From assembly GCA_021613535.1 (NCBI GenBank), contig CP075492.1, positions 13,144,001-13,208,000 of the forward strand: 64,000 nt of DNA. Direction: 5' to 3'. Below are positions 58,366 through 64,000 of the stretch, one piece after another; position 1 is the stretch's first letter, and every line of letters begins with the position of its first letter. The position numbers were made by a program, and so were the translations under genes. The notes beneath the pieces are model-generated. The model made no database searches, was not told where the DNA came from, and saw nothing but the letters and a program-made list of their open reading frames with translations. This stretch comes from Adineta vaga. Its lineage: Eukaryota > Rotifera.

Positions 58366-61300
58366 CTACAGACTGTCTCCCAATTTCAATGCAGCAGCAT
58401 TGGTTTTATTATTAAACTTGTTATTGTTTTGTTTGACTTTGATTTTCACAGTTCCATCATTTTCATTAGAAGTTGTTATTTGATCATCTTCGTCAGAATA
58501 TAACAATTGATTTTCTTCTTCACCTTCACTATTTTGTTCCAATCTATCGAAACCTTGTTGACGATAATTTATCCAACTACTAAAAAACGAGTTGTTATTT
58601 GTACGATTGTTTTTTGTATCAATAGAATATGTTGTCGAACGTTGGCTTTGACCTAGATATTGAAAAACAATTGTACGATGAAAATAGTTCAAAATAAGAT
58701 AAGAAAAAGATTTTTTCATACGTAGTCTCAAAATGCGATAAATACAATAAACAATGAAGGTAAGACAAGTGGAAAGAACACTAGCGATTGATATGATCAA
58801 TAGAATTTGAATTGATTTCGGTTTTAAGTAAAATGATTCACGCATAATTTCTATTGTCTTTGGAGGAAGAGGAGACGAAGGAGAAGGAACTAAAGAATAA
58901 GAACTATCAATTCATATCATAATCAATTTAGTTTATTTTACTTTTATTTTTCGAGAGTACGAGTTTATGCAAAGCATTACCAGGTGGTGATACTAATTCT
59001 CCAACATAAATCTCTTGAGCTTCTCTTGAAACGGTTATATCATGTGCAGCAGTTAAATGCTGTGACAAAAAATTATTCATAGATCATTTTCATCAGAAGA
59101 TAGACTTACTGAGTCCACGCCAAATGATTTCATAATTTCTCCATTTTGTGCATTAATCATATAAATTTTCTCATTAGCTGTTTGCGGGCCACCTGTAACA
59201 GCGAACAGAATTGCTCCTAAATAAAATTTTACAATTTCAGTATACAGTCTATTTCTTTAAGACAAACCATTGGTAGTAGAAGCAAATTCAATAGCATAAA
59301 TTGCACCCATAGTTCCTCTTGGCTCAACATGTATTTGACGAAGAAAATTGCCTGTATCAGGATGAAAACATTGAATACGGAAATTTTCACGATCAGCAGC
59401 GCATATCAATTGTGCATCTTCGTTCAATGCAATCGAATGAACAATATTCCATTCGTTAGGTAATGGATACCCATCTCCTGAAAAACCGTTTATATCTTAT
59501 TAAATTCTAAAATGTATCGATCATTTAAACTCACCATCCTTTTTTCCACTCATTGAAGTACCCCATTCTTTAATAAACTGTCCTTGTTGATTAAATTTTA
59601 TAATACGATTATTACAATATCTAAATTAATAAAAATACAATAAATAGTTCAAGTACTCTAGTTTTAAATAATTTACCCATCAGCAACAAAAAAATCACCA
59701 TTTTTCATTACAACAACATCAGCCGGTCGACAAAATTGATTTTGACCTGAACCGGATTGAAATTTTTCTCCGACAATCAATGCTGGATGAGTTAAATTGT
59801 CTGATTTAAACATAAATACTTGATGATGGCAATATCAGTTAACCAAATATTTCCTCGGTGATCAATTGTTACTCCATGTGGCATATAAAACATATTTGCA
59901 CCCCATCGAGCTTTAATTTGTCCTGTTTGTGTGTCAATATGAGTGAGAACTTCTTCTTTAATTGGACCATAAGTTTCATGACGAAAACGAACACCATCAA
60001 AATATCTTTGAAAGTAGATAGAGAACCGTTAGAACATTTCATTTATAGAGTATCTTATCTTACTGAAATTCCCATTTACGAGAAGCACGATGAAATACAA
60101 CAAGTTCATTATTAGCATTATTCAATGCAATTCCACCAATATGACCCAATTGATTTATTGTTACTTTCTGATCAGGCCAAGTTTCGATATTTACGTATTG
60201 ATTAGTATTTTCTGTTGTTTCATGACCATGATTATGAGCACTATGATCCATATCAGTCATACCAGCTGGATTAGGTGGAGGAATCAAACTGTCTGGAGGA
60301 AGAAGACTAAATAAAAATATTAAAAAAACTACTTTTGAAAAGACAAAAATTTTTACCTAGACATCTCTTTCAGTGCATCATCCCAACAGTTTTGAACTGG
60401 TGGTTTACCACCATCACTTAAAGCTGGTTCATACCAGTACATTGCATAAACATTACACATTTCATCATTATGTGTTGATCTGAGAATACATTTTTTTGTG
60501 AATATCATTCAAATTACAAAATACAAAGTATCTTACCCAGCATAAATATCTCGACTATCATTATTATCATAAACACATTGACCAATAAAAACATCACCTT
60601 TCTCGATTTGCACGGGTGATGGTAGAGGATAGAATGCTTGTGGCCATTGTGGATTACCCTTTGCAACTTCAGAAACTTTTCCATCACGTACTCGATATAA
60701 AGAATTAACACGTGCTATTAATTAACTTTAGATAATATTTCTCGTAGAAAAGAAGAAATAGAACTCAAACCCCATTTATGAGCATGAACACGAATAGCAA
60801 AGATTGAAATAGGTGGTCCATTGTAATGGCATGAAAACGGTGTACGAATATCTAAATTAGAAATAAAAAATGATCGTTTCAGTCTAATATCTCACTTACT
60901 CTGTGTTTTTGGTGATAAGTGTATTCCACTTGTACCAGATAGCATGATACCAGCATGATATTTACGTCTACAATATAAGATAGATCATATTTACAACGAA
61001 AACTATCACATCTGGTTAATATTATCTTCTTACGGTTTACGACTTAAAATAATTTGATTTCCAGAACTATCACCTGTTGTTTTTGTTAAATAATGAATAT
61101 TAGCGACAATATATTTGTACGGTGTATTTTTTCCAACAGGAAAACCAACATCTACATATGAAACCATACAATTCTTACTTATTATTATAATTAGATAGAA
61201 GAACCTTCAGGTAATTTCAATGGCGGAGCATTTAAACCCCAACCATGAATAATCATTTGTTCGCCTTGACATGATCCACCCTGAATCCTGTATCATTAAA

Positions 61301-61780
61301 ATATACTACAGACAAATAAGGATCTATATAAAACAAACCAGAATGGTTTATCAGAACCTGGTCGTAAGCATGCATATGTTAGCATATGATGAGCAACACT
61401 CGAATTAATCATTGGTGTATATCCAACTAAAATGAATAATATGTTGATTCTTATTTTTTTTTTAAATTCGTACCAATGAATAGTTCTTCATCAGGTAATT
61501 TGTATTGAACATATGCATATTCATCTTCCTACAAAACAAAACCATATCATTTATGTCCTGTTTGTTTGGAAGGAAAAGAGAGTATTATTTTTCTAATCCT
61601 ACTTACTCGTGTTGTTATAATATTCGTCATTGTAATATTAGCATACAGAAGATCTTTGTTTTCTACTATATCTTGCGAGTTTCCGTGTCCCATGCCATGC
61701 GAACAACTATAGTTAATAGTTGTGACAAGAATCACAAGAATATTGAAGATGACGCTTGTTTTAAAACAAAATTTTCTCAT
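58366..61780 (-). CDS. PAM: Bifunctional peptidylglycine alpha-amidating monooxygenase, with an apparent 1-bp frameshift
   Basis: Converts glycine-extended peptides to amidated peptides in secretory granules. Exons: 61607-61780, 61474-61528, 61339-61426, 61205-61287, 61034-61151, 60900-60967, 60771-60851, 60537-60714, 60357-60479, 60064-60306, 59677-60005, 59535-59620, 59268-59477, 59110-59216, 58942-59059, 58366-58889. A signal peptide leads into the copper monooxygenase (PHM) with SSVAHHMLTYAC and NIHYL. RVHAHKW and the Met in DEMCNVYAMYW complete the copper ligands. The lyase (PAL) half has NHL-type blades (LGHIGGIALN, FYMPHGVTIDHRGNIWLTD, FCRPADVVV, CAADRENFRIQCF). A transmembrane helix and a cytosolic tail with QGFDRLEQNSEGEEE, like the vertebrate tail, end it. 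Exon 59677-60005 is 329 bp; 330 would keep frame. The break is near 59830, where DIA-HHQVF is expected. With one extra base the CDS would be 2586 bp (861 residues). Confidence 0.93.
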
Positions 61781-62247
61781 TTTTAGATGTAATTTTTCAG
61801 CAACTAGACAAACAACAAATGAATAGCATTAAGAAACACAATTTGTTTCATACAAATTTCTCATTTTTGTTTACCTACGTATGCATGCAACAAGCGTTGC
61901 TCTGTGAAGAAAAATCAATGGAAGACGACAGAACAGAAAAATGAGTGGTATGTTTGTAGTAAAAAGAAGCACATTACAAATATCACTAAATGGTAGGCAC
62001 AAAAAAAATCATTTGATATGCTTCAGTAATTATCATATTTTTTGTATATTTTTCAGTCAAAAAATACTGTATGATATATACGAAGGTGAAATTGTTCAGA
62101 CACGATCAACAGAAGAAGCATAGTGAATAGCCCATATGTTTTTGAATATTATCTCAGCAGATGATTAGGAAATTTGTTGATGAATTATATGAAATTGAAA
62201 TCATTCTTTTATTAGTATTCTTTGTATGAAAAAGGAAAAGAATAAAA
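61781..62247. other. Intergenic between two - strand genes
   Basis: About 470 bp. On the minus strand a TTTGTCTAG acceptor-like site lies about 24 bases before the PAM start codon. Otherwise nothing recognised. Confidence 0.5.
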
Positions 62248-64000
62248 CTACCAAACAACACATTTATTCACTCGACTATTTCCTTGTCCTGGTTTACAAC
62301 CGAATGCGCGATCAAATTCATCAAAATTCGATGTTGGACCGGTTATTCTAGAATAAAAATCAATCATTAAAACGTCATAAATGTACAAAAAAATTGTATA
62401 CCTAAATTGACCAAGAGAATGCACATCAGTTAAAATTCGATTGCGTGCATATGCATCAGTCATTTTAATACACCAAGTATGAGCAAAATTAATGAAAAAC
62501 AATTGTTCTACAGAATATTTTGTTAAACCCGGCAATTTCTTATCCACATTGGCGTTCGCTTTAGCCCATTGTTGATATGCCTATAAGACTTAATAAATGA
62601 TTAAAACTTCTATTTCAAATAAATTACTTACAAAAAAAGCAGCTTTTACTCCACCATTATCAGCAATATCTTCACCTTGTGTTTGATTTCCATTACTCTA
62701 AATAATGAATGAAAATACATCTAAATGATCAGTTCAAAATTATACATACATTCATATGAATACTTGGTACTGAAAAATTACTATATTGATCGATAATACA
62801 TTGTTTACGTTGATTAAATTGATCAATTGTTTGATCAGACCACCAAGGAATTCGATTACCATCTTTATCAAATTGTCGACCCGTATCATCAAATCCATGT
62901 GTTATCTCATGACCAATAACAAGACCAATACCTTCAAACAATTCACTCGATTTACTCTCAAAAAAAAACTTTCCTATCACTTACCACCATAATTCAAATA
63001 TCTAAACAACAAAACAAAAGATATTTCGATAATGAATTCATTAAATCTTTACTTTGGAGCATCTTTATTAAAAAATGGCATTTGAAGAATACCAGCTGGA
63101 AAAGCTACAAGACGAAATACATTAGATAAATGTTGAATTGTAATCGATTCACATACTAATTTGATTTTGTGATGGTTCATAGAATGCATTGATAACAGTT
63201 GGTGGAAGTGTTCCCCATGCTTTTCGATCAACAGCTTTTCGAAGTAATTGAAGATTTTCATTGGTTTTTATTTGTTGAATTTTAAAAATATTATAAATAT
63301 ACGATGAATTAAATACATACTAAATCATTCATAAGAATATCTCATCATATTACTATCATTTATATCTTACTTTTTCATAATCTTTTTCAAGTTTTGTATT
63401 ATTATCACTACCTAAATAATCTGGATAGCCAATTTGTTTACCAATTGCCATAGCCTAGAATTCTAAGTATGTCTCTCGAATCAAAATAATCTTCTTGTTT
63501 ACCTTTTCCATTGCCTTTGCTTTCGAAGTATCATCCATCCAAGTAGCTGTATCAAGCATAACAATAAATGAATCTCGAATATGTTCGATCATTTCTAATG
63601 ACTAAATTGATCAATAGAATTTTAGATATAAAGTCTATTCTATTCATTACTTGATTACGAGCATTTTCATCAAAATATTTTTTTATATAAAGTTTTGAAA
63701 CGACAAAACCCATATTATTATTTACATAAATTCCACATTTAACTGTTCGTGCTTGTTCAGCACTTGTGCCTTGAAAAGTTCGATCAAATTGTTCTTTCGT
63801 ATTTCGAATCGATCGAGGCATATTTCCTGCTTGATTCATCATAAAACGCCAAATGAAATAATTTTGTAAAGTACGTGATGATGTTTCATCGATTATACTC
63901 GTAGCATTATTCAGAAAATCTAATTCACTAACAACAATTGTATCTTGATCGTTTATAACTACATCAGCAGATAAATACGCTTGTTGAAGATAATTAGTAA
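62248..64000 (-). CDS. Neprilysin-like M13 zinc metallopeptidase, partial at the window edge
   Basis: Type II membrane peptidase family (neprilysin/ECE) that cleaves small peptides outside the cell. Exons seen: 63651-64000 (open at the edge), 63503-63601, 63371-63454, 63157-63319, 63053-63104, 62985-63001, 62750-62931, 62632-62697, 62402-62580, 62248-62347. The 17-bp microexon encodes YLNYG. Motifs in order: WRFMMNQAG (M13 W-R), [49 protein letters not shown] with the HEITH zinc site, WWSDQT, the third zinc ligand in [15 protein letters not shown], and the C-terminal CVVW (CxxW). All catalytic residues are present, so it is probably active. The N-terminal third, with the anchor, lies beyond 64000. 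Confidence 0.93.

Noticed and set aside
62932-62980. Open frame continuing upstream of the neprilysin HEITH exon ([12 protein letters not shown])
   Set aside because: It lies inside a 53-bp GT-AG intron. Removing it restores the family sequence [13 protein letters not shown] in phase.
1-64000. tRNA genes, rRNA, transposase or reverse transcriptase genes
   Set aside because: None could be recognised by eye. A covariance-model scan would be needed to exclude tRNAs.

Overview
The window is a compact, intron-rich, AT-rich animal nuclear segment. Genes for cilia (RSPH3), neuropeptide amidation (PAM), GPI anchoring (PIGT, PGAP2), beta-arrestin, KLHL20 and a chitin-binding matrix protein show a small invertebrate. 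Introns are mostly 50-65 bp with GT-AG ends, and genes lie 0.1-2 kb apart. A bdelloid rotifer is my best guess (inference only), from compactness, the mix of intact and decayed genes, intronless NTPase genes, and splice acceptors directly in front of several start codons.

Layout. 1-4.8 kb: RSPH3 and PGAP2 on +. 4.8-11.6 kb: beta-arrestin, with a pair of alternative exons, and a Cys-less pentameric ligand-gated channel on -. 13.7-15.7 kb: secreted chitin-binding/EGF protein with tandem repeats on +. 16.7-24.4 kb: DBT (branched-chain dehydrogenase E2) and GAK/auxilin on +, with a complete U6 snRNA gene and its promoter inside a GAK intron. 24.9-29.4 kb: small genes (coiled-coil protein, membrane-anchored glutaredoxin, a Cys-rich membrane protein, an LRAT-like protein that has probably lost its catalytic residues). 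29.6-36.9 kb: TRMT12, PREP, PIGT and COX4, all on -. 38-42.5 kb: TMEM87 on +, then a mitochondrial-type small protein and a fatty-acid/sterol hydroxylase on -. 43-48 kb: gene-poor, with decayed genes (a GPI-type surface protein and a NUDT15 homologue). 48.6-51.6 kb: KLHL20 on +. 51.9-55.9 kb: two head-to-head intronless genes for membrane-tethered P-loop NTPases that share near-identical DNA tracts inside otherwise diverged sequence. 57.1-58.0 kb: GPI-type surface protein on -. 58.4-61.8 kb: bifunctional PAM on -. 62.2-64 kb: neprilysin-like M13 peptidase on -, running off the right edge.

Splice models were assembled by eye from GT-AG sites, reading phase and family similarity. For most genes the summed exon lengths are a multiple of three. 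PREP and PAM each come out exactly one base short, and one candidate GAK exon does too, which points to single-base deletions or residual assembly errors.

Functional links are loose. PIGT and PGAP2 act at the start and end of GPI-anchor handling, and two genes here (one decayed) look like GPI-anchored proteins. PAM makes amidated peptides and the neprilysin-like enzyme could degrade peptides. Beta-arrestin and GAK/auxilin both act in clathrin trafficking. The most novel-looking element is the NTPase gene pair. The arrestin exon pair and the intronic U6 gene are the next best leads.
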